A stretch of 64,000 nucleotides of DNA from Cronobacter turicensis z3032 (lineage in GTDB: Bacteria > Pseudomonadota > Gammaproteobacteria > Enterobacterales > Enterobacteriaceae), in contig FN543093.2 of NCBI GenBank assembly GCA_000027065.2, positions 3,352,074-3,416,073 on the forward strand. The letters are read 5' to 3'. This document shows, piece after piece, positions 43,556 to 52,078 of this stretch. The position numbers were made by a program, and so were the translations under genes. Under the pieces are notes generated by a model. It worked only from the letters and a program-made list of their open reading frames with translations, ran no database searches and was not told the DNA's origin. Every line of letters starts with the position of its first letter. Position 1 is the stretch's first letter.

Positions 43556-44571
43556 GTAAACGTAAAAACCGCCAGCGCGATAACCGCGCGGCCACGACCA
43601 CCGCCGGCACGCAAAAGATGGAGGCTTTCACGTTTGGCGAGCCGACGCCGGTACTCGACCGCCGCGATATTCTCGATTATGTCGAGTGCATCAGTAACGG
43701 CAAATGGTATGAGCCGCCCGTCAGCTTCGCCGGCCTGGCAAAAAGCCTGCGCGCCGCCGTGCATCACAGCTCGCCGATTTATGTGAAGCGCAATATTCTG
43801 GCAAGCACGTTTATTCCGCACCCGCTGTTATCACAGCAGGATTTCAGCCGCTTCGTGCTGGATTTTCTGGTGTTCGGTAACGCCTTTCTTGAGGCGCGAA
43901 AAAGCGTGACCGGCAAGGTTATCAGGCTGGATGCCTCGCCGGCCAAATACACGCGGCGCGGCGTGGAGGAGGATGTTTACTGGTGGGTGCCGGGCTTTTC
44001 TCAGCCGCAGCAGTTTGAGCCGGGCTCAGTGTTTCACCTGCTGGAGCCGGATATCAACCAGGAGCTTTATGGGATGCCGGAATATCTCAGCGCGCTTAAC
44101 TCGGCATGGCTGAATGAATCCGCGACACTGTTCCGTCGCAAGTATTACCAGAACGGCGCGCACGCGGGGTACATCATGTACGTGACCGACGCAGCGCAGA
44201 GCAGCACCGACGTAGAGGCGATGCGTGATGCGATGCGCAGCTCGAAAGGGCTCGGCAACTTTAAGAATCTGTTTTTCTACGCGCCGAACGGCAAACCCGA
44301 CGGGATTAAAATCGTGCCGTTAAGCGAGGTCGCCACCAAAGACGACTTTTTTAATATTAAAAAGGTGAGCGCGTCCGACATGCTCGATGCCCACCGCATC
44401 CCGTTTCAGCTCATGGGCGGCAAGCCGGAAAACGTCGGCAGCCTGGGCGATATCGAGAAGGTGGCAAAGGTGTTTGTGCGCAACGAGTTGACACCGCTTC
44501 AGCAGCGCTTTAAAGAATTAAATGATTGGCTAGGAATAAAGATAATTGATTTCATAAACTACAGCATATAG
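43552..44571 (+). CDS. Q: Portal protein gpQ
   Basis: 339-residue portal (P2 Q is 344). Conserved EAFTFGEPTPVLDRRDILDY and the HRIPFQLMGG / ENVGSLGDIEKVAKVF region. Start ATG at 43552 overlaps the P stop (ATGA). The last ~15 codons (LGIKIIDFINYSI) diverge from P2 and are AT-rich, a sign that the cargo insertion to the right reached into the 3' end. Confidence 0.95.
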   Translation: MSKRKNRQRDNRAATTTAGTQKMEAFTFGEPTPVLDRRDILDYVECISNGKWYEPPVSFAGLAKSLRAAVHHSSPIYVKRNILASTFIPHPLLSQQDFSRFVLDFLVFGNAFLEARKSVTGKVIRLDASPAKYTRRGVEEDVYWWVPGFSQPQQFEPGSVFHLLEPDINQELYGMPEYLSALNSAWLNESATLFRRKYYQNGAHAGYIMYVTDAAQSSTDVEAMRDAMRSSKGLGNFKNLFFYAPNGKPDGIKIVPLSEVATKDDFFNIKKVSASDMLDAHRIPFQLMGGKPENVGSLGDIEKVAKVFVRNELTPLQQRFKELNDWLGIKIIDFINYSI

Positions 44572-44577
44572 AAACAC

Positions 44578-44600
44578 GCCCCTAACATGCACTTAGGGGC
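44578..44600. terminator. Bidirectional terminator after Q
   Basis: GCCCCTAA / TTAGGGGC with a 7-base loop between Q and the convergent cargo operon; T-rich flanks are weak. Confidence 0.6.
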
Positions 44601-44618
44601 TAATTAAACTGGATAAAA

Positions 44619-45185
44619 TCACAAATTATGAACAACCTCACAGACTTTTGTTAATGATAGCCTGTTCTCATTTTCAATTGTAAAAATGGGGAACCCATTT
44701 TGCGTATCAGGATCCGGCAACGGATTTCTTACTGTGCATCTCTTATAAGGCTGTCTTCTTCGAGATAACTTACTTATAACACCCACATATCCGACCTTTT
44801 TTGTTAAATGACCATGAAGCCTCAATACAGAATAAAACCATTGACACAAATGGATACCAGTTATTACTTGCTTAACTGCTCCCGTTGCGGCATATGACTT
44901 TAAGTCAATAACAACAAAATAATCAACATCTTTATAAGTTGTAACAAAAACACCGTCACAAACGGAACAAATCCCCTCTAACGATGAGGGTTTAAGAAAT
45001 TTCCAGACTGGCTTTGGAACGCTTGGGGAGTCCAAAGAAAAACCATAGATCCCACTACCATTTACTAATAATTTCTTATTGGCAGCCCCGGGATTTTCTT
45101 CAACAACAGCCCAGCATTCCTGTTCTCTTTTCAATTGAAAAGCTGGTTCAATACAGCCTTGCATAACATTCACAATACTATTCAT
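44619..45185 (-). CDS. Nuclease-like partner of the ATPase (candidate effector)
   Basis: 188 residues from the ATG at 45185, which lies 8 bases inside the end of the ATPase gene, so the pair is coupled. I do not recognise a named family. The pattern CDGVFV...DYFVVIDLKS (about residues 72-95) resembles the D-(D/E)xK core of restriction-endonuclease folds, with a following Gln-containing helix (GAVKQVITG). The C-terminus is basic (SRRRQPYKRC). AT-rich. Encoded downstream of the ATPase in the Q-cos cargo site of P2-like phages, so an anti-phage nuclease effector is a reasonable inference. Confidence 0.6.
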   Translation of the reverse strand: MNSIVNVMQGCIEPAFQLKREQECWAVVEENPGAANKKLLVNGSGIYGFSLDSPSVPKPVWKFLKPSSLEGICSVCDGVFVTTYKDVDYFVVIDLKSYAATGAVKQVITGIHLCQWFYSVLRLHGHLTKKVGYVGVISKLSRRRQPYKRCTVRNPLPDPDTQNGFPIFTIENENRLSLTKVCEVVHNL

Positions 45186-46617
45186 AATTATCGGCACCCT
45201 CATCCATAGAGCGACCATCCACTAAGGAATAATAAATCTCGTCATTATCATAATTAATTGAATTAATCACCTCATCGAAGGTAATTGCATTAATACCCTC
45301 ATTCGTTTTTTTCATTTCACTCACGGAATTATTATCAAAAACGTAAGCAGCAACGCACTCAGGGTTTAATATTGACTCTATACTAATCCCTTGTTTTTTC
45401 ATTAGAGCATCTCTTTCTGAAACAAGCTCATCAGGAACGGAGTGAAGCATCATCAAACTGTTGATTTCCTTGACAAAGTAATCACTGTGAGTACTTACAA
45501 CAATACGCAACCCTGAATTTACAAGTTTTGCAAGGAATCGTGCGATAACGCGCTGATTTGAAGGGTGTAAGTTCAATTCAGGTTCGTCAATCATCAATAT
45601 ATCCCCTTTCTTGGCTTGATGCTCCAGGTAAAACCAAAGCCCAAAAAGACTTTTCACAGTAGATGATGATAAGTGCAATTCAATTTTTCTCGCTGTTTTA
45701 TTTCCTTTTTTATAAGTTGAAAAATAAATTTGCCCTTCAGTATCAACCGAATATTTACCAGAAATTATTCTCTTGAGCTCTTCAGCCAGATTATGAAACT
45801 CACCATTTTTATTCTTTCTATTGACCTTGATCTCATTAAGCCAATCAATATAATTCGCAATAGGGGCAGAGTATTTAGACTTCATAACATCATTCAAGAG
45901 AGAGTTTAAATCAAATTGTTCTTTAGAAGCATGATGCAATAAAGCCGTCCTCCTTGAGCTTAACTCATTAAAAAACAAATGAAGGCCATTCCTTTCCGCT
46001 GGAATTAAAAATGCAGGGTTTTCATCATATTCTATTTTCAACAACTGACTTAATACCCTGTTGATAAATGACTCTAACCTAGGAAAACCAGAGTCCAGTA
46101 AAGTCATTTGTAACATATCGCTATGACTTTTTTTGGTAATCAGCATTATTTCTTTTTTCCCAGTCCCCAAAATGAGACTGATCTCTACTTTTTTTTCTAG
46201 CACATTCGCTTTCAAAGCGTTTTCATCTATAACCCAATCAAAAGCTGAATCGGCAAATATATCTTTATCGCTTGTATTAAAAACATTCTCAAGCATCTTT
46301 GAAGATGTTTTATTGAACTCCTTTTTTATTGCAGCAAAATTATCTTCAATCCATTCAATTACATTAAACTCAAAATTACCAACTTCAACCAATTGTTTTG
46401 CAAAATTTGCAACTTGTGGCAACTTCAAGAAAGGAGATGGCATATTCAAAAAACCATATAGGCTATACATAACCCATGTTTTACCTGTATTGTTCTTACC
46501 GCACAACAGAGTCAATGGCTTGGCATCAATTTCACCTCGTGAAATGCATCCTATGTTTTTAAAAGAAAATGTCCAAGATGCTAACTTTTTAACAATTGGA
46601 GTTTTAATGTTTTCCAC
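45178..46617 (-). CDS. AAA/ABC-type ATPase of a candidate defence pair
   Basis: 479-residue ATPase of the RecF/OLD-like (AAA_15/AAA_21) group. Walker A GKNNTGKT at residues 40-47, a long helical insertion, Walker B ILMIDEPELNLHPSNQ (about 345-360) and H-loop VVSTHSDYF. There is no C-terminal TOPRIM nuclease as in P2 Old; the catalytic function may lie in the downstream partner. AT-rich, on the minus strand between Q and cos. ATPase plus small nuclease pairs at this site are a common plan for phage-borne anti-phage systems. Its specific system type is not identified. Confidence 0.8.
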   Translation of the reverse strand: MENIKTPIVKKLASWTFSFKNIGCISRGEIDAKPLTLLCGKNNTGKTWVMYSLYGFLNMPSPFLKLPQVANFAKQLVEVGNFEFNVIEWIEDNFAAIKKEFNKTSSKMLENVFNTSDKDIFADSAFDWVIDENALKANVLEKKVEISLILGTGKKEIMLITKKSHSDMLQMTLLDSGFPRLESFINRVLSQLLKIEYDENPAFLIPAERNGLHLFFNELSSRRTALLHHASKEQFDLNSLLNDVMKSKYSAPIANYIDWLNEIKVNRKNKNGEFHNLAEELKRIISGKYSVDTEGQIYFSTYKKGNKTARKIELHLSSSTVKSLFGLWFYLEHQAKKGDILMIDEPELNLHPSNQRVIARFLAKLVNSGLRIVVSTHSDYFVKEINSLMMLHSVPDELVSERDALMKKQGISIESILNPECVAAYVFDNNSVSEMKKTNEGINAITFDEVINSINYDNDEIYYSLVDGRSMDEGADNYE

Positions 46618-46695
46618 TGAACGTCCTTAACTGATTACATTTTTAAAGATCAAACCTTGAAGATCCAGGAAAGTCAATCTCATAGAAAGCGCGCA

Positions 46696-46714
46696 ATGCT
46701 ATCCCCGCCTCGCC
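46696..46714. other. P2-type cos site
   Basis: The minus strand reads GGCGAGGCGGGGATAGCAT, nearly identical to the P2 cohesive end GGCGAGGCGGGGAAAGCAC. The region 46690-46855 shows no gene and includes repeats (CGCATGC, CATGCAT, ATACATGCATGGC) typical of cos flanks. A second copy is at 59071. Confidence 0.85.
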
Positions 46715-46870
46715 TGCCCGCTTCCTGGGGTGGTTTTAATGCAACTGCATCAACGGTCGCGAGCCGTGCCAGCGCTGGCGTGATGCTGCTTAGGGGTTGT
46801 ACAGTAACGCATGCAATCCCATGCATCTTATACATGCATGGCTTTTTTATGATTTTGTGACGCCAATAAT

Positions 46871-46893
46871 AAAAAAGCCCATCAATGATGGGC
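46871..46893 (-). terminator. Terminator of the right-end early genes
   Basis: GCCCATC / GATGGGC with a 3-base loop, followed on the minus strand by six T's. Confidence 0.8.
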
Positions 46894-46914
46894 CTGAAAA
46901 AATACCGTTAGTGA

Positions 46915-47178
46915 TCACTGCAATTCGAGCTGGAAATCGTCATTAAAATGACCGAAAGGTGGCTCTGTCCGGGTGCGGTCTGTTAAATAAGTGCAACCCT
47001 GGCTTAGTGATACCGGCCACGGTATTTCAAACATAAACACACCGTCACAAGTTCGCCCCAGCCAGTACCCACCGCCGCACTCTGTGGGGCGCTGGAAAAA
47101 GGCCAGACCGCCGGGAACATAGCGCGGGAGGGCTTCGCCCCGGTAAACGACCTGATAGTCATCGTCTTTTTTACCCAT
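46915..47178 (-). CDS. Hypothetical phage protein
   Basis: 87 residues, no recognised family. Aromatic and glycine-rich centre (GGLAFFQRPTECGGGYWLG), acidic ends, no signal or TM. It is the last gene before cos in the leftward early transcript and has its own terminator. The coding look (codon bias like neighbours) supports a real gene. Confidence 0.6.
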   Translation of the reverse strand: MGKKDDDYQVVYRGEALPRYVPGGLAFFQRPTECGGGYWLGRTCDGVFMFEIPWPVSLSQGCTYLTDRTRTEPPFGHFNDDFQLELQ

Positions 47179-47207
47179 TGCCTAACGCCTCGCTTTGCTC
47201 GTTATTC

Positions 47208-47250
47208 AACGCCGAAGCCGGCAGGAAATTTCCTTGCCGGCTTCGGCGTT
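47208..47250. repeat. Long near-perfect palindrome
   Basis: AACGCCGAAGCCGGC followed by AGGAAATTTCCTT and GCCGGCTTCGGCGTT; only one base lies off the symmetry. There is no T run, so it is not an ordinary terminator. It lies in the gene-free stretch 47179-47385, where I see no convincing gene. Confidence 0.7.
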
Positions 47251-47385
47251 CACTCAGTGCATCCAGCTGTCGTATGACCAAACTATGCCAGAATGCCCAT
47301 CACGCGCTTTTATCTTTGACCGGACTAAACTCGCTTAACTCAAAATCGTTAGCGCTGTTTTTACAAATGCATTTCCGTTTCCTCG

Positions 47386-47577
47386 TTACCGCGAAGAGTC
47401 ATCTATGGAGCAGGAATAATCATGGTTGCGGATTTTTGCCATCAGTTCATCGGTAAGCTCAGAAACCCACTGAATAGCGAGCCGCTTTTCTTCATCGTTG
47501 CAGTCGCTGGCAGCTACCAGTTTCATAAAAAAATCAATACGCTGAAGTTTTACCGACTCCCAGAAACACTCTTGCAT
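47386..47577 (-). CDS. Small SOS-boxed protein
   Basis: 63 residues from the ATG at 47577, which has AGGAGG 4 bases upstream; earlier in-frame starts at 47592/47595 lie before that ribosome site. Helical, acidic, no recognised family (contains LQRIDFFMKLVAASDCNDEE). A perfect LexA box lies 34 bases upstream. In phage 186 the antirepressor gene tum sits in the same right-end place under LexA. This product is much smaller than Tum, so equivalence is only a position-based guess. Confidence 0.65.
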   Translation of the reverse strand: MQECFWESVKLQRIDFFMKLVAASDCNDEEKRLAIQWVSELTDELMAKIRNHDYSCSIDDSSR

Positions 47578-47610
47578 TTTCCCTCCTGACATCAACTACC
47601 GAACAAAATA

Positions 47611-47626
47611 CTGTATATAAATACAG
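47611..47626. promoter_or_regulatory. LexA (SOS) box
   Basis: CTGTATATAAATACAG matches CTGT-N8-ACAG exactly with an all-A/T centre. It stands upstream of the minus-strand gene ending at 47386 and would overlap its promoter. Confidence 0.85.
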
Positions 47627-47729
47627 CATATAACACTCAGGATGTTGTAAACCTTTTTCCGGTTTCAAGAGGATGATTCTGATGTAATTTTTAAGCGCAA
47701 CTATCGCAAATCATGAGTTAGCCCATGCA

Positions 47730-47894
47730 TTAGCCAACCGCTCTGATAGCGTTAAACTTCACTAAAACCCGCTCCGCTCTCGCCTTATATTGGGCCTCAC
47801 TAAGTACAGGCTTTGGCCCTCGCGCAGCAAATATTTCTCCAGAGCCCGATCCCCTGCACCATTTCCCGTTAATACACATCTTCGCCCCGCTCAT
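47730..47894 (-). CDS. Small hypothetical protein after gene A
   Basis: 54 codons starting ATG 12 bases after the A stop, MSGAKMCINGKWCRGSGSGE..., with a basic, helical C-terminus (EAQYKARAERVLVKF). Short, but placed directly in the early operon with the local codon use. No known family. Confidence 0.5.
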   Translation of the reverse strand: MSGAKMCINGKWCRGSGSGEIFAARGPKPVLSEAQYKARAERVLVKFNAIRAVG

Positions 47895-47906
47895 AAGCGA
47901 CAGGGC

Positions 47907-49976
47907 TTACCCACGGCTAAGAGTTTCACCGGTTAAAAGCTGGATCTCGTCTATTGTCCTGACGATGCCAGCCACGTTTCTTTCGGTGGCATGGTTAAAG
48001 GTTCGCCGTTTCACCGCTTTCCTTTCTCTCAACCGGTCAGTCAGTTGACGGCGTTCGCGGCGGGTCAATGGCCGGGTGAGATCAACCGGCGGCCTTTCTG
48101 CAGGATCTGGCCCTGCCTCCGGCGTACAGTTATTGACAGAACTCCGAGAGGGCGCAAAAGCGCCCTTAACTTCAAAACCTTCGGCCTGCGGCCGTTTAGC
48201 AACAATCTTCCACTGCTTGAGCCGCGTAATAATGGGCGTGCAGTTGCCGACTTCCTTGTCATAAACCCCACGAATGCGCACACACTCCTCGCCGTATTCG
48301 TTAACCGCATCGGTGCTTTCGTACCAGGTGCGCACCTGAAGCTCATCACGGCGCACAAACGGGCCGCCCTGGGCGTTAACGTAGCCTGCCCAGTCGCCCG
48401 CATCAGCGGCATCATGCACAAGCGCAAACTCCACACTGAGCCCTTTCGCCGTTTCAGCGTCGGCCATCCGGCGCAGTTCGCGATAAACTGTCACCGGCGC
48501 ACCGCCCACAAACTGAAACTGACGGATGCGCCAGCGGGCCGCCCAGGCCGATACGGCCGGCGCGGTTTCCCTGAGCATTTCGCCGCTCTCGTCGTCGCGC
48601 TCATCATCAAGCGCGTAACCGTCGATATTTTTGCTGATGTATTTCGCCACGTAGCCGGTGGCGCTGCCCTTGTCCGGGTCGATAGCTTCAGCGTGAAAGC
48701 GGGCCTTGCGAGCCTTCTCGCTTTTAAGCTCGTGATGGTCTTCTTCACGGGCATATCGCGTAATCACGGCGCGCACGCGGACGACATCCTCCGGCAGCAT
48801 AAACATCAGCATATGCCAGTGTGGCGTGGCGTCGTGGTGCGGCTCGGCGACGCGAATACCGAATATGCGAATATCGTCACGGTGCAGCTTCGCGCGAATG
48901 CGCGCCCACAGCCCCGTTAAATAGCGCTGTGTGTCAGCCGGGCTGGCGCCGTTCCATCTGCTGTTACGGTAGCCGGCCTTTGTGGTGGCGTGGAATTTAG
49001 ACGGGGCGGTCAGCGTGTAAAACTCGCCAACATAGCCGAGCTCGTTACAGATATTTTCGAAGCCGCGGATGCGGGTCATTAGCTCGCAACGGCGGATCGC
49101 CGGGTTGGCGACGCTACCGTCGTATTTTTCGATAAGGCTGATGCGGTTGCCTTCTTCATCTTCCAGCTCCATCCCCTTGAGAAATTCGCGGGTGCGGCGT
49201 TTCTGTTCGCGCCAGTCACTCACACAGCTTTTGCTGGCATACGCGCTGTGCTTTTTGCTGACGTTCCCGAGCGCGATGTGCAGATGCTCGCGCCATTCTG
49301 CGGCGACGCGGCGCAGGCGGCCTGTCCACCATTTCTCGGTCGCCATGCGCAGCACTGCCGGCCCAACATCTTCGGCGGTCACATATTTTGTGGTGATTTT
49401 TTCCCACAGGGGCGGAGCGTTTTTAAAGTGGCGGGTGATACGCGCGGCGCACATATACGAGGCGTGCAGCGCCTTTAACTCGCTGCCCTCCTGGATTTCA
49501 ACGGTGCCTAATTCAGCAACGATAAAATTGGCGATATCGCCGGCAAGCAAATCGATATCGGCTTTCGACATATCAGCCAGGCGGTTATAACGCGCGGTCA
49601 TGTTCACAAGCCGCGTTGTCAGGTAACGGGCTGACACATCATCATCCCGGCCATCAAAAACTGGCAGGGCCACATCTGGCGAAATAGCCTCAATACGATA
49701 TTTCGCCGCAACCAGTTCAAGGCGTGGTAATGCCCTCCGGGTGAAATTCACCAGAAAGGCATTAGCTCGCTGAACATCATGCTCACGCTCCAGCTCGTCG
49801 GCGCGACGGCGCACGCCGTAACGCACCAGGTCAGGCTGTTTTTCCAGCTCGTTACGCGCATGCAGCAGCGCCGCAATCATCCGATCGCGGCGGCGCTCCT
49901 GTTCATAGGTCAGATACGGGCTGGCGATGGCCTCGTGTGGCGCATTGAATGCATAGGCATAAACAGCATCGGTCAT
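47907..49976 (-). CDS. A: Replication initiator gpA
   Basis: 689-residue P2 gpA-type rolling-circle initiator that nicks and joins at the phage origin. The metal-binding motif HWH (386-388, in ATPHWHMLMFM) and the paired tyrosines Y442 and Y446 (GYVAKYISKNIDGY) match the P2 catalytic residues Y450/Y454. In P2 the origin lies within A; I could not locate the nick site. The start overlaps the upstream gene by 4 bases. Confidence 0.95.
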   Translation of the reverse strand: MTDAVYAYAFNAPHEAIASPYLTYEQERRRDRMIAALLHARNELEKQPDLVRYGVRRRADELEREHDVQRANAFLVNFTRRALPRLELVAAKYRIEAISPDVALPVFDGRDDDVSARYLTTRLVNMTARYNRLADMSKADIDLLAGDIANFIVAELGTVEIQEGSELKALHASYMCAARITRHFKNAPPLWEKITTKYVTAEDVGPAVLRMATEKWWTGRLRRVAAEWREHLHIALGNVSKKHSAYASKSCVSDWREQKRRTREFLKGMELEDEEGNRISLIEKYDGSVANPAIRRCELMTRIRGFENICNELGYVGEFYTLTAPSKFHATTKAGYRNSRWNGASPADTQRYLTGLWARIRAKLHRDDIRIFGIRVAEPHHDATPHWHMLMFMLPEDVVRVRAVITRYAREEDHHELKSEKARKARFHAEAIDPDKGSATGYVAKYISKNIDGYALDDERDDESGEMLRETAPAVSAWAARWRIRQFQFVGGAPVTVYRELRRMADAETAKGLSVEFALVHDAADAGDWAGYVNAQGGPFVRRDELQVRTWYESTDAVNEYGEECVRIRGVYDKEVGNCTPIITRLKQWKIVAKRPQAEGFEVKGAFAPSRSSVNNCTPEAGPDPAERPPVDLTRPLTRRERRQLTDRLRERKAVKRRTFNHATERNVAGIVRTIDEIQLLTGETLSRG

Positions 49977-50983
49977 TCACATACGCCCGCATAGATACTG
50001 CTGCAAACAGACAGGTCGTTTGTTGCAGCCAGTAAATCAAACTGTGCGCCACCCCGGCTTGTCATGGCCCAGTCGCGATAACTTTCGATGCCATAGGCGC
50101 CGACAGTCACTACCTCGATTCGTTTTTCCGCCCGGCGTGGGTCATGTGTGGAAGGGAAAAAGGTTGAGTTTCCGCGGCGCGAACAGGCAGCAACCAGGCG
50201 TTCCCACTCTGCGACGCGTTTTATTTCTTCTGGCCAGCGGCTGAAAATCTCCGCCAGTTCGGATTTGCGGGCGTGGATACAGGGCATGCATCCGACTCGG
50301 CTGCACCCCTGCTGATACAACGGGTTCGGTTTGATTCCGTGGCGTTTGGCAATAGCGAAAACGTCTTCGTGTAGCCATTTTAAAATTGGCCGGTATACGT
50401 GCAGCCCTGGAGTGTTATCGGCGTCTTCCTCCCATTCCGGCAATAACGCGCGTGCGGGGGATTCCTGAGCCCTGACTCCCTGCCAGCTGATAACCTCAGT
50501 GTACTCTTCGAGCGCAGGAACAATAACCTGCGCCCTGACAGGCTCATGCTTAAGGTCGAAGGTGCAGAAACGAGCCTTTGTTGAAGGGAAGCGTCCTTTC
50601 AGCATGCAGAGATCCAGAAACGGATTCCCGGTTGGGTGCAGTATCTCAAGAGCCTGTGCCACACGTTCGGCCGCCTCATCAGCCGACATACCGCACTCTT
50701 CAACCAGAGTAACGGGCCAGCGGGTGGCGATGAACTGGCGTTTACCCGCAATCTGACGGGTGAAATCAGCCCTGACGCGCTTTACTGGACCTAACTTCTG
50801 CTCCAGATACTCCAGGTATTCCATGGTCTGTGGATGCTCATGCCCGGTATCTGCAAATACATTGAGATAAGCCACACCGGCTTCAATAGCGCGCAGCCAC
50901 TGCGCCAGGCTGTCTTTTCCTCCTGATACAGAGATAATGTTGATGGTGTCCTTCATTGAACAGCGTGGATCAATGTTGTTCAT
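49973..50983 (-). CDS. PAPS reductase-like (PP-loop) protein
   Basis: 336-residue adenine nucleotide alpha hydrolase-fold protein. PP-loop SVSGGKDS (about 18-25), and a cysteine cluster in QQGCSRVGCMPCIHARKSE (about 230-248) suited to an Fe-S centre, as in DndC/PAPS reductase relatives. Such genes occur in many P2-like phages; substrate unknown (sulfur transfer or nucleotide modification possible). ATGA overlaps on both sides tie it to gene A and the zinc-finger gene. Confidence 0.85.
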   Translation of the reverse strand: MNNIDPRCSMKDTINIISVSGGKDSLAQWLRAIEAGVAYLNVFADTGHEHPQTMEYLEYLEQKLGPVKRVRADFTRQIAGKRQFIATRWPVTLVEECGMSADEAAERVAQALEILHPTGNPFLDLCMLKGRFPSTKARFCTFDLKHEPVRAQVIVPALEEYTEVISWQGVRAQESPARALLPEWEEDADNTPGLHVYRPILKWLHEDVFAIAKRHGIKPNPLYQQGCSRVGCMPCIHARKSELAEIFSRWPEEIKRVAEWERLVAACSRRGNSTFFPSTHDPRRAEKRIEVVTVGAYGIESYRDWAMTSRGGAQFDLLAATNDLSVCSSIYAGVCE

Positions 50984-51204
50984 ACAGCCCCCTTATAATG
51001 CAGGCTTTTAAGCTCCTTAATTTCCTGGCAGGTCACACAAAGCTCAACACCCGGTAATGCGGCGCGGCGCGCTTCAGGGATAGGCCCGTTGCATGATTCG
51101 CAGAGAAAACGAGAAGGCGCAGCCTGCCGGCTGCGCGCTTTGTGGATATGGCGCTCGCGTTCTTCCTCGACGCGCTGCTGTACAAGGTCCATTACATCGG
51201 CCAT
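50980..51204 (-). CDS. TraR/DksA-type zinc finger protein
   Basis: 74 residues. N-terminal helix (DVMDLVQQRVEEERERHIHK), then the C4 zinc finger CESC...CVTC (35-38 and 56-59). The length matches phage TraR-like proteins that bind the RNA polymerase secondary channel without ppGpp. Overlaps both neighbours by 4 bases or less. Confidence 0.9.
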   Translation of the reverse strand: MADVMDLVQQRVEEERERHIHKARSRQAAPSRFLCESCNGPIPEARRAALPGVELCVTCQEIKELKSLHYKGAV

Positions 51205-51437
51205 CAGTGCAGCTCCTGCGCTTCGTTGACAATCCTCACCGCCTCATCGCGCAGCAGCTCGGCGGCCTCGGTACTGGACAACCGACCATTTGCAATGTGA
51301 TCGGCCAGGTTATCGAGGCGGGAGGCCATCACATCAGCGCGACCGCGACGCTCATCGAGACGCGGCTGGGCCAACATCGAAACAATTCCGGCATCGTCCG
51401 GACCAATTTGGGTTTTACGTGTCTGCATATTACGCAT
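51204..51437 (-). CDS. DUF2732 family phage protein
   Basis: 77 residues, helical, with RGRADVMASRLDNLADHI and LSSTEAAELLRDEAVRI typical of the P2-phage DUF2732 family. Function unknown. Overlaps the zinc-finger gene start by one base. An ATG three codons in (51428) is an alternative start. Confidence 0.8.
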   Translation of the reverse strand: MRNMQTRKTQIGPDDAGIVSMLAQPRLDERRGRADVMASRLDNLADHIANGRLSSTEAAELLRDEAVRIVNEAQELH

Positions 51438-51507
51438 ATTGCTTTCTCCTGATTTTGGGCAAAAAAATGCCCGGCGGGTTTACGCCATTAATTTCTTTAC
51501 GGGTTAT

Positions 51508-51882
51508 TTACTCGGGTAAAACAGCTTCATGCAGCGAGAAACGGCGCGGCAGGATATCGCCCCATCGCGTTATTTCATTCATCGCCCTGATAAGCATTAA
51601 ACGGCGAGGCTGGTCGAAATACTCAAACGGTTTTCCAACTTCATCGCTTTTGAATGTTCCCGGCTCCATGCGGTTAGCCAGCGTCATCACGACAAACTTA
51701 AAGTTGTCGTCAAGCTTATTGAAATTACGCAGCGCACCGTTTTGCGTCGCCTTTAACTGATGATGAAACCGCGCAAAACATTCCACACCGGTCATTTTCT
51801 CCGGTCGGGTTTCTTCACAACGGGCATTATTAAACGGCTTCGCACCGGGCTTAATTGGTGCTGATATGGTGTTTTGGTTCAT
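51508..51882 (-). CDS. DUF5347-like phage replication-region protein
   Basis: 124 residues with NQNTISAPIKPGAKPFNNAR at the start and PRRLMLIRAMNEITRWGDIL in the C-terminal half. It occupies the P2 gene B region (helicase loader position) but shows no resemblance to P2 B that I can assert. Start overlaps the Fil stop by 4 bases. Confidence 0.65.
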   Translation of the reverse strand: MNQNTISAPIKPGAKPFNNARCEETRPEKMTGVECFARFHHQLKATQNGALRNFNKLDDNFKFVVMTLANRMEPGTFKSDEVGKPFEYFDQPRRLMLIRAMNEITRWGDILPRRFSLHEAVLPE

Positions 51883-52070
51883 ACCGACTCCAGAAAAAGT
51901 TTTATCCGACTCACCAGTGAAGGTTTAGCGCTGTTGCGCAGGCCGTTTAATAATGCCGACTGATCGCGGCTCGGGTGCCAGCGCTGACCTTTTTTACCGA
52001 CTATCCAGCCATGTCCGTAATGCATGGACGGGCTTTGTTTTTTTAACAGTGAAGCAAAAGAGGGCTCCAT
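51879..52070 (-). CDS. fil: Fil-like phage filamentation protein (DUF2724)
   Basis: 63 residues with the family core SFASLLKKQSPSMHYGHGWI and RWHPSRDQSALLNGL. In phage 186 Fil blocks host cell division when expressed. Early operon between CII and the DUF5347-like gene, as in 186-type phages. Confidence 0.8.
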   Translation of the reverse strand: MEPSFASLLKKQSPSMHYGHGWIVGKKGQRWHPSRDQSALLNGLRNSAKPSLVSRIKLFLESV

Positions 52071-52078
52071 GCTTCACC

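Noticed and set aside
47178-47456. 92-codon plus-strand frame
   Set aside because: Runs through the long palindrome and into the small SOS gene on the other strand; no coding signal.
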